NCBI GenBank assembly: GCA_946187935.1
Contig: CAMHSJ010000014.1
Coordinates: forward strand, 1-42,192
From: an uncultured Clostridia bacterium
GTDB taxonomy: Bacteria; Bacillota; Clostridia; Saccharofermentanales; Saccharofermentanaceae
Reading direction: 5' to 3'
DNA length: 42,192 nucleotides
Below, in pieces: positions 20,743 through 30,700 of this stretch. Position numbers and translations under genes: made by a program. The notes beneath the pieces are model-generated. The model had not been told where the DNA came from. It was given only the letters and a program-made list of their open reading frames with translations, and searched no databases. Every line of letters starts with the position of its first letter. The first letter of the stretch is position 1.

Positions 20743-21048
20743 TTAACTGTGCGTCTTCCGAAGTTTATCGAAGGCCTCCTTAGCACTAACTGTGCGCCCT
20801 TCTTTACAATCTTCGTACCCTTTAAGTAACATCTCATGCAACTGTTCATCACTCTTCTTAGTTAAATCCAGATTTTCTGGAGCCGGAGAGAATGTAACTG
20901 AAAAAGAAATACCGCCAACCAAAACGACCTGATGCAAAAACATATCCACTGCAGTTGACACAGGGATACCAAGAGTCTCAAGTATCACCTTTGCTTCTTT
21001 CTTTAATGTTGGGTTTACTCTGATGTTAAGTGTTGAAGTCTTTTCCAT
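20743..21048 (-). CDS. DinJ/RelB-family antitoxin without an adjacent toxin
   Basis: The 101-residue protein starts at the ATG at 21048, preceded by AGGAGG. The N-terminus TSTLNIRVNPTLKKEA and the following ILETLGIPVSTAVDMFL form the ribbon-helix-helix DNA-binding fold of RelB/DinJ antitoxins. The C-terminal half, which in the family wraps the toxin, is acidic then basic and ends FDKLRKTHS. DinJ genes are normally followed by a YafQ/RelE toxin, but only about 150 bases lie between its stop and the convergent LRR/ChW gene, and they contain a terminator and no toxin frame. CAAT-5-ATTG just upstream (21068-21080) could be part of its own operator. Confidence 0.85.
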   Translation of the reverse strand: MEKTSTLNIRVNPTLKKEAKVILETLGIPVSTAVDMFLHQVVLVGGISFSVTFSPAPENLDLTKKSDEQLHEMLLKGYEDCKEGRTVSAKEAFDKLRKTHS

Positions 21049-21137
21049 GGTACCACCTCCTATACACCAATGTTGTATTGTCATTACAAGTCAAACAGCT
21101 GTATTTGAATACTCTTTATTGGTTTTAATAAACACAC

Positions 21138-21160
21138 TTTTCGCGAAAATAGGCTATAAT
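21138..21160 (+). promoter_or_regulatory. ychF promoter region with a perfect 12-bp palindrome
   Basis: A consensus -10 TATAAT at 21155-21160 precedes the ychF start by 36 bases. Immediately upstream, in the spacer where polymerase binds, is the perfect palindrome TTTTCGCGAAAA (21138-21149). No good -35 is visible. The palindrome position suits a repressor or activator site, but no regulator is identified. Confidence 0.5.
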
Positions 21161-21195
21161 GCAATAGCTTAATTTAAAAACAAGAGGTATAAGAA

Positions 21196-22287
21196 ATGAA
21201 ACTCGGAATCGTTGGTCTCCCTAATGTAGGCAAGAGTACACTTTTCAACGCAATAACAAAGGCCGGAGCAGAGATGGCCAACTACCCTTTCTGCACAATA
21301 GAACCCAATGTGGGTGTCGTTTCAGTGCCTGACGAGAGACTCGACAAGCTTGCCGAGATGTATAACCCTGAGAAGTACACTCCTGCAGTAGTCGAGTTCG
21401 TTGATATAGCAGGTCTCGTTAAGGGCGCGAGCAAGGGCGAAGGCTTGGGAAACAAGTTCCTCTCCAACATAAGAGAATGTGATGCCATCGTTCACGTTGT
21501 AAGATGTTTTGACGATCCGGATGTCGTACATGTAAATGGTCATGCTGATCCTAAAGGAGACATCGAGACGATCGATATCGAGCTTATCCTCTCTGACATA
21601 GAGATCATGGAGAAGAGGATCGACCGCACCAAGAAGATGATGAAAGGCGGAGACAAGGCTTACGCAGCCGAGCTCGCCGTTTATGAGAAGATCTATGAGT
21701 GCCTGACAGCAGAGAAGGCTGCAAGGACACTTGAGTTTACCGAAGATGAACTTGAATACACAAAAGATCTCCAGCTCATCTCCATGAAGCCTGTTCTCTA
21801 CTGCGCCAATATCGCAGAAGACGATATCAAGAATCCTGATATCGAATATGTTAAGACTGTAAGAGACATAGCTGCCAAGGAAAACGCTGAAGTAGTAGTT
21901 ATCTCAGCTAAGATCGAAGATGAGTTAGGTCAGCTCGACGAGGAAGACCGCCAGATGTTCTTAGATGATCTCGGCATCACCAGCGCAGGTCTCGACCTCA
22001 TGATCAAGGCATCTTACAAGCTCTTGGGCCTTATCTCCTACCTCACTGCAGGTCCCAAGGAAGTAAGAGCATGGACTATTACCAACGGCACCAAGGCACC
22101 TCAGGCCGCAGGCAAGATCCATTCTGACTTTGAGCGCGGTTTCATCAGAGCTGAAGTCGTTTCCTACGATGACCTCATGGCTTGCGGTTCTTACAATGCA
22201 GCAAAAGAGAAGGGTCTTGTAAGATCCGAAGGCAAGGAATACGTCATGAAGGACGGAGATGTAGTACTGTTCAGGTTTAATGTCTGA
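21196..22287 (+). CDS. ychF: YchF/Ola1-family ribosome-associated ATPase
   Basis: YchF is a TRAFAC P-loop protein that binds ribosomes and prefers ATP over GTP; in E. coli it is linked to oxidative stress responses. The 363-residue protein has G1 GLPNVGKST (about 6-14), the switch region [17 protein letters not shown] and, instead of NKxD, the divergent CANIAED that explains its ATP preference. The central coiled-coil insertion spans about 130-200 and the C-terminal TGS domain starts near 280. Start ATG with AGAGG 9 bases upstream. A terminator follows. Confidence 0.97.
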   Translation: MKLGIVGLPNVGKSTLFNAITKAGAEMANYPFCTIEPNVGVVSVPDERLDKLAEMYNPEKYTPAVVEFVDIAGLVKGASKGEGLGNKFLSNIRECDAIVHVVRCFDDPDVVHVNGHADPKGDIETIDIELILSDIEIMEKRIDRTKKMMKGGDKAYAAELAVYEKIYECLTAEKAARTLEFTEDELEYTKDLQLISMKPVLYCANIAEDDIKNPDIEYVKTVRDIAAKENAEVVVISAKIEDELGQLDEEDRQMFLDDLGITSAGLDLMIKASYKLLGLISYLTAGPKEVRAWTITNGTKAPQAAGKIHSDFERGFIRAEVVSYDDLMACGSYNAAKEKGLVRSEGKEYVMKDGDVVLFRFNV

Positions 22288-22315
22288 TCAGAAAAGACAT
22301 TCACTGATCTTTAAG

Positions 22316-22354
22316 TAAAGTGACAAAGGGCCTGTCCCCTTGTCACTTTATTTT
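22316..22354 (+). terminator. Terminator after ychF, built on a REP-like palindrome
   Basis: The 11-bp perfect outer stem TAAAGTGACAA / TTGTCACTTTA is extended inward by GGG/CCC pairs and followed by TTTT. It lies 28 bases after the ychF stop. The stop codon of the convergent DUF308 gene (22350..22348) is inside the descending arm, so this one hairpin separates the two genes. Confidence 0.8.
22320..22346. repeat. REP-like palindromic element, copy 1
   Basis: The 27-base imperfect palindrome starts GTGACAA and ends TTGTCAC, with a G-run and C-run inside. A second copy of identical length and matching arms lies at 33000-33026. Related GTGACAAGGGGAC palindromes are scattered between genes in many Clostridia. 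No RAYT transposase is in this window. Confidence 0.7.
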
Positions 22355-22887
22355 AGGCTTAAGACGATCGATTCGATACCGCTAACTATGAAAGAGAGGC
22401 CGCAGAAGATGATTATCACTCTGATGCCGCTGAACGGATAGATGATGAGAAGAAGTCCTGCCACCAGTATCGCAGCTGACAGAACTATAAGAAACCACCA
22501 GTAGAAGCTCTTGATCTTGGGTACGAGCGTCATCTCACGGAGCTTAACGATGCCGTCTATGAGGAAGAATACGCCTGCGATAAATGAGACGATCTGAAGT
22601 ACCAGAGCAGGCTTTAAGATAAAGATCAGTCCTATCACGCTAATAATCAGAGAATAGACAAGGATGATCTCTGCACCTGCGGTCTTTCCATAGGTGTTTT
22701 CCTTTTTGAGCTGTCCTATCGTTATGACGTAGTTAACGGAGCCTGCAAGACCCATTACGAGAAGGATAAGACCGAATATCAGACCGATGGAATTGGATAT
22801 GGCATCCGGGAACACGATAAAGAATATCCCTGCAAATGCAGTGAATACGCCCTTTATGAATCCGGGAATGATCTTGACCTCTCCCAA
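22348..22887 (-). CDS. DUF308/HdeD-family membrane protein
   Basis: The 179-residue protein is almost entirely hydrophobic, with six predicted transmembrane helices in pairs and glycine-rich turns (GLIFGLILLVMGLAG, FLIDGIVKLRE). This matches the DUF308/HdeD family. HdeD is named for acid resistance in enterobacteria; the role in Clostridia is unknown. The start is a TTG at 22887, about 9 bases after GGAGGGG. The ATG at 22892 is in another frame. It is the last gene of the run that begins at 32909. Confidence 0.82.
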   Translation of the reverse strand: MGEVKIIPGFIKGVFTAFAGIFFIVFPDAISNSIGLIFGLILLVMGLAGSVNYVITIGQLKKENTYGKTAGAEIILVYSLIISVIGLIFILKPALVLQIVSFIAGVFFLIDGIVKLREMTLVPKIKSFYWWFLIVLSAAILVAGLLLIIYPFSGIRVIIIFCGLSFIVSGIESIVLSLK

Positions 22888-22932
22888 AGCATGGCCCCTC
22901 CGTATGCTTGATATTAAGACTTTACCACAAAA

Positions 22933-24078
22933 TCAGAGCCAAAATGCTTTATCAAGTATTACAAATGAGAAACTTCCACAAACAAAAGCGGCTGCCAGAG
23001 AACACGAAACTCCAATAAGAAACAGCCTTAAGAAGAACTTAATATCCCTGTACCCTTCATCTTCGATAGTGATCCAAAGGGCTTTTGGATTAACTATGTA
23101 TCTGATAAAGCCGTTTATCACGACAAGTTCAGTCAGATTCCAAGTAAGGGATACAATGAACGTGAAGAGCACTATCGCAAGATACTTCTCGTGCCTCAGT
23201 TCGAAATGCATGATGGGAAATACGGTAAGGGCAAGATAGAGCGCTGCCAGGACAGCTGTCTTATATACCACTCCCCTGATCCTTGATCTGACCTTAGTCT
23301 CTTTCCTGACGCTATCGGGAAAACACCTGAGGAAATTGCCCGGGAAGAACTTGATGCCTGCAAGATAGAAGGCCGCATACATGACTGACCACATTATTCC
23401 GTAGATGATAGCCGTGGCTATGTTGTCACCCGCTTCGTTCTTTACTCCTGTGCCGGGATTGACCTTAAGCGCAGCAAACATGAAGTCTTTGCATCTTGCA
23501 ACAGATTCTCTTACGTAGTTATAAGCAGCTACGACGTATCCAGAATTGACCGCTCTTACGCCCTTGCACCTTATGCCGACACTGCCGGCATTAAACACAG
23601 CCCTGGCCAGATGGTATTCCTGTGTAACTATAACGGCTGAATCAATGCCGTAAACGTTCTTAGCACGGTACATGGATTCGTACGTGGAAAGGCCGAGGTT
23701 GTCTATTATTATCGCTTCCTCGGGAACGCCATTTTCGATACAGTATCTGCGCATCGTTCCGGGCTCATCGTAGTCAGCGTTTATGTGATCGCCTGATAAG
23801 AGGATCTTATCTGTAAAACCCATGTTATAAAGCTCAACGGCTGTCTTTAGCCTGTCGCTGAGAAACGGCGTCGGAGTGCCGTCCGAATATACGCCGCAGC
23901 CAAGAACAAGGATACAATCGTAACCTTCGCCATTGGCTTCAAAAGTATCAAGGCCGTATATCTGCTTTCTTGCAGAAAGGGAAATTATCAGGTTGGAAGA
24001 AACAAAATACAGGACCGCCGCAAGAGCGATCGCGAAAAAGGTAAACAGAACTGTTTTAAGAGTCTTCTTCGGGTTCAT
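22933..24078 (-). CDS. SanA/DUF218-type protein with a C-terminal multi-pass membrane domain
   Basis: The 381-residue protein has an N-terminal transmembrane helix (about 8-33) and a DUF218 domain (about 52-195) with the family motifs CILVLGCGVYSDG, LSDRLKTAVELY, ILLSGDH, PGTMRRYCIENG and VTQEYHLARAVF. SanA is linked to envelope permeability and vancomycin exclusion in E. coli; other DUF218 proteins are of unknown substrate. Ordinary SanA is about 240 residues. Here an extra ~155 residues (225-381) form four or five further membrane helices of no recognised family. It starts 23 bases inside the preceding small membrane gene. Confidence 0.85.
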   Translation of the reverse strand: MNPKKTLKTVLFTFFAIALAAVLYFVSSNLIISLSARKQIYGLDTFEANGEGYDCILVLGCGVYSDGTPTPFLSDRLKTAVELYNMGFTDKILLSGDHINADYDEPGTMRRYCIENGVPEEAIIIDNLGLSTYESMYRAKNVYGIDSAVIVTQEYHLARAVFNAGSVGIRCKGVRAVNSGYVVAAYNYVRESVARCKDFMFAALKVNPGTGVKNEAGDNIATAIIYGIMWSVMYAAFYLAGIKFFPGNFLRCFPDSVRKETKVRSRIRGVVYKTAVLAALYLALTVFPIMHFELRHEKYLAIVLFTFIVSLTWNLTELVVINGFIRYIVNPKALWITIEDEGYRDIKFFLRLFLIGVSCSLAAAFVCGSFSFVILDKAFWL

Positions 24079-24397
24079 CCTTTTTACCGTTTGCTTTGAC
24101 AGCTTCCTGAAGCTCGACGATCTGCTTGCTCATCCTGTCAAGGAAGTAGAAAGTCAGAATAAACACAAAAGCTATCGTCACCTCTGATATTACAACAAAT
24201 ATCGTAGGAAGCTTAGGCATTGATAAGGCAAATATAAGGACCATGACAGCGCCCGAGAGATATACGCTCGAAGATGCGATAAAGTAACTCTTGAACCTGT
24301 GCTTCTTAACAGGTGTGTTTCCGAAGATCAGTACAAGAAGAACTATAAGTGCGATCACGCATATAACTGACGATATGGCAATAGCTGCAGGGTTCAT
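24056..24397 (-). CDS. Small three-helix membrane protein, unknown function
   Basis: I do not recognise the family. The 113 residues form three transmembrane segments (about 5-26, 41-60 and 66-87) followed by an amphipathic, charged C-terminal tail ending KKDEPEEDS. The gene overlaps the coaE stop by 4 bases (ATGA) and the SanA-like gene by 23 bases, so it is firmly within the operon and is likely expressed. A link with the SanA-like protein in the envelope is plausible from the overlap only. Confidence 0.75.
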   Translation of the reverse strand: MNPAAIAISSVICVIALIVLLVLIFGNTPVKKHRFKSYFIASSSVYLSGAVMVLIFALSMPKLPTIFVVISEVTIAFVFILTFYFLDRMSKQIVELQEAVKANGKKDEPEEDS

Positions 24398-24999
24398 ATA
24401 CGGATCCCCCTCTCGTGGAGTTCTTCCTTGATGAGCTTGTCGACCTTGGCATTAAGCTCGTCTAAGTCCCAGGAATTATCGATGGAGTGGGTGCCTAACT
24501 CGCAGTATTCATCGTCTGTCATCTGCATCTCTATCCTTCTTAAGGCTTCTTCCCTGTTCATTCCGCGCTTCTCTAGCCTTGCGAGCCTGACCTCGATGTC
24601 GCAGGTAACGACCCAGATCTGATTGCACAGATCAACGAACTTGTTTACGGGGATCGGGACATCGAGGACAACGCACTTCGTGCCCTTCTCCCTTTCCTTG
24701 TTAAGCCTTTCCTCCATCTCTTCAAAAACATATCTGTGGATGATGGTGCTAAGGACATCAAGTCCCTTTTTATCCTCGAAAACAATTCCTGAAATGTATT
24801 TACGGTTCATGGAACCGTCAGACAGTATGGCTCTGGTACCGAACACCTCTGCTATCTTGGGTACGGCCTTGCCTCCTGCAGCAGTAACCTGTCTTGATAT
24901 CTCATCTGCATCGAGCACCAGAAGGCCCCTGTCTTCAAGGATCTCGCTTACTGTGCTCTTGCCGCTTCCTATTCCGCCTGTGATTCCAAGTACAAACAT
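24394..24999 (-). CDS. coaE: Dephospho-CoA kinase
   Basis: CoaE phosphorylates the 3'-OH of dephospho-CoA, the last step of coenzyme A synthesis. From the ATG at 24999 the protein has 201 residues, the usual size, beginning MFVLGITGGIGSGKST with the P-loop at 7-15. LVLDADEISRQV and the lid region with LEKRGMNREEALRRI fit the family. An upstream in-frame ATG at 25047 would add 16 unrelated residues inside polA. The chosen start is one base after the polA stop, so it depends on translational coupling. polA-coaE adjacency is common in Firmicutes. Confidence 0.95.
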   Translation of the reverse strand: MFVLGITGGIGSGKSTVSEILEDRGLLVLDADEISRQVTAAGGKAVPKIAEVFGTRAILSDGSMNRKYISGIVFEDKKGLDVLSTIIHRYVFEEMEERLNKEREKGTKCVVLDVPIPVNKFVDLCNQIWVVTCDIEVRLARLEKRGMNREEALRRIEMQMTDDEYCELGTHSIDNSWDLDELNAKVDKLIKEELHERGIRI

Positions 25000-25000
25000 A

Positions 25001-27703
25001 TTATTTGGCGCTAAGCCAGTCCTTTCCGGTATTGCATTCTGCTTCAAGAGGTACGCTGAGAGATACAGCGCTCTCCATCTCGCGCTTTAAGAGTTCAGAT
25101 ACGCCCACGCTGTCTTTCTCATCACATTCGACAATGAGTTCGTCGTGAACCTGCATGACGAGCTTGGCAGTAGGATATTCACTCTTTAAAGCCTTGTAGA
25201 CCTTATTCATTGCTATCTTTATGATGTCTGCCGCAGTACCCTGAATAGGCATGTTCATGGCAGCGCGGAGACCAAAGTTCCTCAGATTCCTGTTCTGGGA
25301 CTTAAGCTCGGTCAGATATCTTCTCCTGCCGTAGAGAGTCTCAACGAAGCCGTCTTCTTCACCCTTCTTCTTGAGAGAATCAAGGTAGTTCATGATGCCC
25401 GGGAACTGCGCGGAGTACTCCTTTATAAGATCAGCTGCTTCCTGATATCCGATGCCGAGATCCGTAGCAAGGCCATAGTCTGAGATGCCGTAGATGATGC
25501 TGAAATTAACTGTCTTGGCGGCAGATCTCATCTTTGACGTTACAAGGTCTTCAGATACGCCGTATATCTTGGCTGCAGTCCTTCTGTGGATATCCTCACC
25601 ATTTATGAACGCTTCGCTCATGACCTCATCGCCGCTCATTGCAGCTAAGAGTCTTAATTCTATCTGCGAATAGTCGCTGTCAACTAAAACCCTGCCTTCA
25701 GGGGCTGTAAAGGCCGCCCTGAGCCTGGAGCCTTCCGTAGTCCTAACGGGTATGTTCTGCAGGTTAGGTTCAGTTGAGGAGAGCCTGCCGGTATTGGTCA
25801 TGGCCTGTGTGAAGGTAGTGTGTATCCTGCCGTCTTCACCTATGGATCTTACGAGCCCCGCGGCATAAGTTGAGTCGAGCTTGGAGAGCTCTCTGTAGTC
25901 TATGATGAACTTGACTACGGGATGCTTGTAGATCAGTTTCTTAAGTTCATCTATGCCTGTTGAATACGCGCCGGTCTTGCTCTTCTTGCCATGCGGCAGA
26001 CCGAGCTTATCCTCGCTGAACAAAACATCAGAAAGCTGCTTGGGAGAATTGATGTTAAACTCTGTTCCCGTAAGATCGTAGATCCTGGCACTAAGGTCCT
26101 CCAGACGCATGGAATACTCAGTATGAAGAACATTGAGCCTCTCGTAGGATACATGCATTCCGACTCTTTCGATACAGTCTAAAGTTACAACAAGCGGGAA
26201 CTCTATCTCATAGAGGAGCCTTGAGGTCTTGCTGTCTTCCTTAAGCTCTTTCTCGAAGACCTTGGCGATAATCATGTTGGCGTAGAGTTTTACCGCCTCA
26301 TCGTTGACCTTATCGCCTTCTGCCGGTTCCTCGTCGAAAAGAGATACCTGACCCTTCTGCTCTTTATTCTGCAAAGGACAAGGGACTCCCGCAACTGCCA
26401 GGAACAGCCGTTCAAAATCAGTCTTGCCCTCTATCTTGTTGGTTACGAATCCTGCAACTTCGGTATCAAAGACTGAAGTTACACCCTTAAGAGAGAATGG
26501 GATGATCTTGGATGCTTCCTTGTATCTGAATCCTGCTACCATAAGATCTTCGGCCTTAGAGAAGACTTCTCTTGCTTCATCCTTGGTAAGCTTATAAAAA
26601 GCGTTGTCTTCAATATCCAATACAATGACATTGGAATCAGAGCCTGTCTTGACAAAACTTACTGCGTATCTTAATTCCCTGCTGGTTTTAAGTGACAGAG
26701 AGGAAGATTCACTGAAAGATACTCCTTTGTCAGAGAGATCTTTTAATCTGGCAATGCTCTCAGATATAAAAGGATCTTCTGATTCAATATTTAAAGCCTT
26801 ATCGCTAAGACCCATATCAGACATACCGAACTTGGCTGTTACCTTCTTAAGGCCAAGAGACAAGAGCTTATCGGCAAGCGCCTGGCTCATCTCTTCACCT
26901 ATGTCGCTGTTATAAACAGTATCCTCTATGCCATAGGGAACAGGGCTTTCCCTGTCTATCCTGCAGAGCTTGAGGTTAAGGTTTATAAGGTCTTCTGATC
27001 CTTCAAACTTGGCTTTAAGAGCAGGAGTGAGCTTATCCCTGTTCTCGTATACGCCCATAGCGGATCCATATTCTTTAATGAGCTTAAATGCAGTCTTCTC
27101 TCCGACCTTATCGATACCCTTGATGTTATCGGAGTTATCGCCCATTAAGGCTTTGACCTCAACGAATACCGAAGGATCGACGCCGTAATCTTCTATGAAC
27201 TTATTGCGGTCTATTAAGATCCTGGGGTCCTTGCCTTTACCTGACTGGGGCATTATGACCGAAACCTTGTCTGATATGAGCTGGTAGTCGTCGTGGTCGC
27301 CGCTGAAGATATAGACATCCATTCCCTGCTCTTCGCCCTGCTTAGACAATGTACCGATAAGATCGTCTGCTTCGTATCCTGACAACTCCATACGTTTGAT
27401 GCCTGCAAGATCAAGGATCTCTTTTACGACGGGCATCTGGCAGGCAAGTTCATCAGGCATGCCGTGCCTGTTGGCCTTATAATCTTCGCTCATATTATGT
27501 CTGAAGGTAGGCTCTCTCCTGTCGAAGAGAACACAGACATGATCAGGCTTATAGCTTTCTATGACAGAGAGAACGGAATTAAAGAATCCGTTTACGGCAC
27601 CTGTCGGAGTCCCGTCAGGAGCTGTCATGGGAGCACGTCCTATTACCGCATAGAAAGCTCTGTTGATTATGGAGTTGCCGTCAACAAGAAGAAGCTTTGA
27701 CAT
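25001..27703 (-). CDS. polA: DNA polymerase I
   Basis: The 900-residue protein has three parts. The 5' nuclease domain is 1-290 (LLLVDGNSIINRAFYAV, GYEADDLIGT, GDNSDNIKGI). The middle domain, about 310-480, is the 3'-5' exonuclease fold but lacks the DxE and YD catalytic motifs, so proofreading is absent, as in Bacillus and other Firmicutes. The polymerase domain follows, with motif A VDSDYSQIELRLLA (about 671) and motif C QVHDELIVE (about 849). It begins with a TAATG overlap at the end of the giant activase gene and runs directly into coaE. Confidence 0.97.
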   Translation of the reverse strand: MSKLLLVDGNSIINRAFYAVIGRAPMTAPDGTPTGAVNGFFNSVLSVIESYKPDHVCVLFDRREPTFRHNMSEDYKANRHGMPDELACQMPVVKEILDLAGIKRMELSGYEADDLIGTLSKQGEEQGMDVYIFSGDHDDYQLISDKVSVIMPQSGKGKDPRILIDRNKFIEDYGVDPSVFVEVKALMGDNSDNIKGIDKVGEKTAFKLIKEYGSAMGVYENRDKLTPALKAKFEGSEDLINLNLKLCRIDRESPVPYGIEDTVYNSDIGEEMSQALADKLLSLGLKKVTAKFGMSDMGLSDKALNIESEDPFISESIARLKDLSDKGVSFSESSSLSLKTSRELRYAVSFVKTGSDSNVIVLDIEDNAFYKLTKDEAREVFSKAEDLMVAGFRYKEASKIIPFSLKGVTSVFDTEVAGFVTNKIEGKTDFERLFLAVAGVPCPLQNKEQKGQVSLFDEEPAEGDKVNDEAVKLYANMIIAKVFEKELKEDSKTSRLLYEIEFPLVVTLDCIERVGMHVSYERLNVLHTEYSMRLEDLSARIYDLTGTEFNINSPKQLSDVLFSEDKLGLPHGKKSKTGAYSTGIDELKKLIYKHPVVKFIIDYRELSKLDSTYAAGLVRSIGEDGRIHTTFTQAMTNTGRLSSTEPNLQNIPVRTTEGSRLRAAFTAPEGRVLVDSDYSQIELRLLAAMSGDEVMSEAFINGEDIHRRTAAKIYGVSEDLVTSKMRSAAKTVNFSIIYGISDYGLATDLGIGYQEAADLIKEYSAQFPGIMNYLDSLKKKGEEDGFVETLYGRRRYLTELKSQNRNLRNFGLRAAMNMPIQGTAADIIKIAMNKVYKALKSEYPTAKLVMQVHDELIVECDEKDSVGVSELLKREMESAVSLSVPLEAECNTGKDWLSAK

Positions 27704-30700
27704 TATCCCTCTCCATTTTCCTTAGCGATCTCCTTGTTTCTTACTGCATGTGCAGTGGAGATCATGAGCTTGATACGGTTGAGCTGATTGGCTTCGGACG
27801 CACCGGGGTCATAGTCGATCGGAATGATGTTGGAATTAGGATACTGACGCCTTAATTCCTTGATCATGCCCTTGCCTGTTACGTGGTTAGGAAGACATGC
27901 AAAAGGCTGAGCGCAGATGATGTTCGGAACGCCATCCTGGATGAGCTCTATCATCTCGGCTGTAAGGAACCAGCCTTCACCGCAGGAGTTACCGCAGGAC
28001 AATACGCTGGAAGACTTCTCAGCGAGTTCCTGTATCCTCTCGGTATACATAAACTTGCCGTTTGTCTTGGCAAATTCCCTGTTAATAGGCTTTCTCAATG
28101 TCTCGAGGAATCTAATGGCCTGCTTCATCGCATAAGCAGTCTTATTGCTCCTGCCGAGATTCTCAGCCTGCCAGATAGGGTTATAAGCGCAATACAGGAA
28201 GAAGTCCAATACGCCGGGGAGAACACCTTCGCATCCTTCTGATTCGATAACGTCAATGGCGTTATTGTTGGCATCAGGCTGGAACTTGACTAAGATCTCG
28301 CCTACGAGACCTACCCTCGGTTTTCTGGGGATGTCTCTTAACGGCAGACTGTCAAACTTCTCAACTGCGAGCTTGATAAACGCCTTGTATTTCTTAACGT
28401 TCGGAATGTTCTCAAGATCGACGCCTATATCAGCAAGACAGTCCCTGATCTCCTTCTTCTGTTCGGGAGACTTGGAGAAATAGCTGTTTGGCATGAGGAT
28501 ATCGTACCTCTCGGTGAGGTTGTCGTTTTTGCTCTTCGGGTTGAGAAGATGTCTTCCGATCCTGTTAAAGTATGAATAAAGAGCATTTGCAGAACCTTCA
28601 ACGAGCTCATAAGGACGTGTCCTTAAGAGCAGCGTTGTGAGCATGTCTCCGAGGCACAGCGCCTTGATGGCATCTAAGATGAAAGAAGGCTTATATTCAA
28701 ATCCTTCATTTTTCTCGAACCTCTGAGCAGAGATCGTGATAACGGGGATCTGGGGATATCCTGCTTCTCTTAAGGCTTTCCTTAAGAAAGCAACATAGTT
28801 GGTGGCTCTGCATCCGCCGCCTGTCTGCGTTATGGCAAGTGTTGTATTGTCAGGATCGATGTCTCCTTTTAAGATCGCATTGATCATCTGTCCTACGACA
28901 ATTATCGTCGGGAAGCACGCATCGTTATTGACATATTTGAGGCCGCACTCAATGTCTTCCCTGGTTGCCTGCTTTAACAGCTTGAGCTTAAAGCCGTGTC
29001 TGTGGAAGACGGACTCAACGAACTCGAACTGGATAGGAGCCATCTGCGGAGCAAGGATGGTATGTGTCTTCTTGTTCTCCTTGGTAAACTCTACCCTGTC
29101 AAGTGTATAAGAAGCCTTCTGCCTTAACTCCTCGAGTTTTCTGGCAGTCTCTTCGTCTGCTTCCTCCCTCTCGTTCATGGCAACGACCAAGGACCTCATC
29201 CTGATCCTGGCAGCGCCGAGATTAGATACCTCATCGATCTTAAGGAGCGTATAGAGCTTTCCTGAAGACTCCAGGATCTCCTGGACCTGGTCAGATGTAA
29301 CGGCATCAAGACCGCAGCCGAATGAAGTGAGCTGAACGAGCTCGAGATTAGGCTTGGTAATAACGAAAGCTGCTGCTTCGTAGAGTCTCGTGTGATACAT
29401 CCACTGATCGATAACTCTTATCGGACGCTTAAGAAGGCCCGGCCTTGCAACTGAATCTTCGGTAAGAACTGCAAGTCCTAATGTGTTTATCATCTCGGGG
29501 ATACCGTGATTGATCTCAGGATCGATATGGTACGGACGTCCTGCAAGGACTACGCCCTTAAGCCCCTTCTCATCGAGCTCCTTGATAACCCTGTCGCCTT
29601 CAGCTCTGATGTCATCCTTATACTTGCCGTATTCTTCGGCACCTGCTTCAACTGCAGCCTTTGCTTCAGCAAGGGTAACGGCGCAGAAGTCAAAGCACTT
29701 GACGAGATTCTCGGCTACAGCGTCAAGGTTGTCTAAAGGCATGAACGGATTAAGGTAGTTGATATCCTTTTCGATCAGGTTCTCAACGTTGTTCCTGATG
29801 ACCTCAGGATAGGAACAGACAATAGGACAGTTGAAGTGATTGTTGGCGCCCTTGTTCTCAACGTTCTCATATGGAACATCAGGATAGAATATGGTCTTGA
29901 TGCCTCTTGAGATAAGGTTCTCGATGTGGCCGTGAGCAAGCTTGGCAGGATAGCAGACAGACTCTGAAGGTATGGTCTCCATTCCCGTTTCATAGAGCTT
30001 GTGAGAGGATCTTGCTGATATAAGGACTCTGAATCCGAGCTTGGTCAAGACAGTAAACCAGAACGGATAATCCTCGTACTGATTGAGGACTCTCGGGATG
30101 CCAATCTCTCCTCTCGGAGCATCTTCCTTCTTGAGTGGCTTATAAGCGAATGTCCTCTCGTATTTGTACTTAAAGATATTGGGGAGCTGCTCTTTGTCAG
30201 CCTGGGGCTCAACTCCCAATGCGATATCCTCTCCCCTCTCGCACCTGTTGCCTGATACGAACTTCTGACCGTTGGAGAAGGTCGCTACTGTAAGACGGCA
30301 GTGGTTGGTGCATCCGGGGCACTGTGTATTCTCAGTCGTCATCTTGAATGAATCAAGTTCATCAGGACCTAATACACCTGATATGGATCTGTCTTCAGCA
30401 GTGTTCTTGTTAGGGCATCTCTTCTGAGCAATGAGAGCTGCTCCGAAAGCGCCCATGAGACCTGCTACGTTAGGTCTTATGACATCTCTTCCTGACACGA
30501 GCTCGAAGCATCTTAAGATAGCATCGTTTAAGAACGTACCGCCCTGAACGACGATGTTCTTGCCGAGCTGCTCCGTATCCCTGATCTTGATAACCTTGTA
30601 AAGTGCATTTCTAACTACTGAATATGAAAGGCCTGCGGAGATATCACCAACCGAAGCTCCTTCCTTCTGAGCCTGCTTGACCTTGGAGTTCATGAATACA

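Noticed and set aside
20743..20800. A direct near-repeat TAACTGTGCG at the end of the antitoxin gene
   Set aside because: It lies in coding sequence, is only about 10 bases long and fits chance similarity of codons.
26200..26800. Loss of the 3'-5' exonuclease motifs in DNA polymerase I as a novel feature
   Set aside because: Inactive proofreading domains are standard in Firmicute PolA, so this is not unusual.
29506..29758. Overlapping plus-strand frames within the giant activase gene
   Set aside because: These are shadow frames of a well-supported gene, with atypical composition and no start signals.
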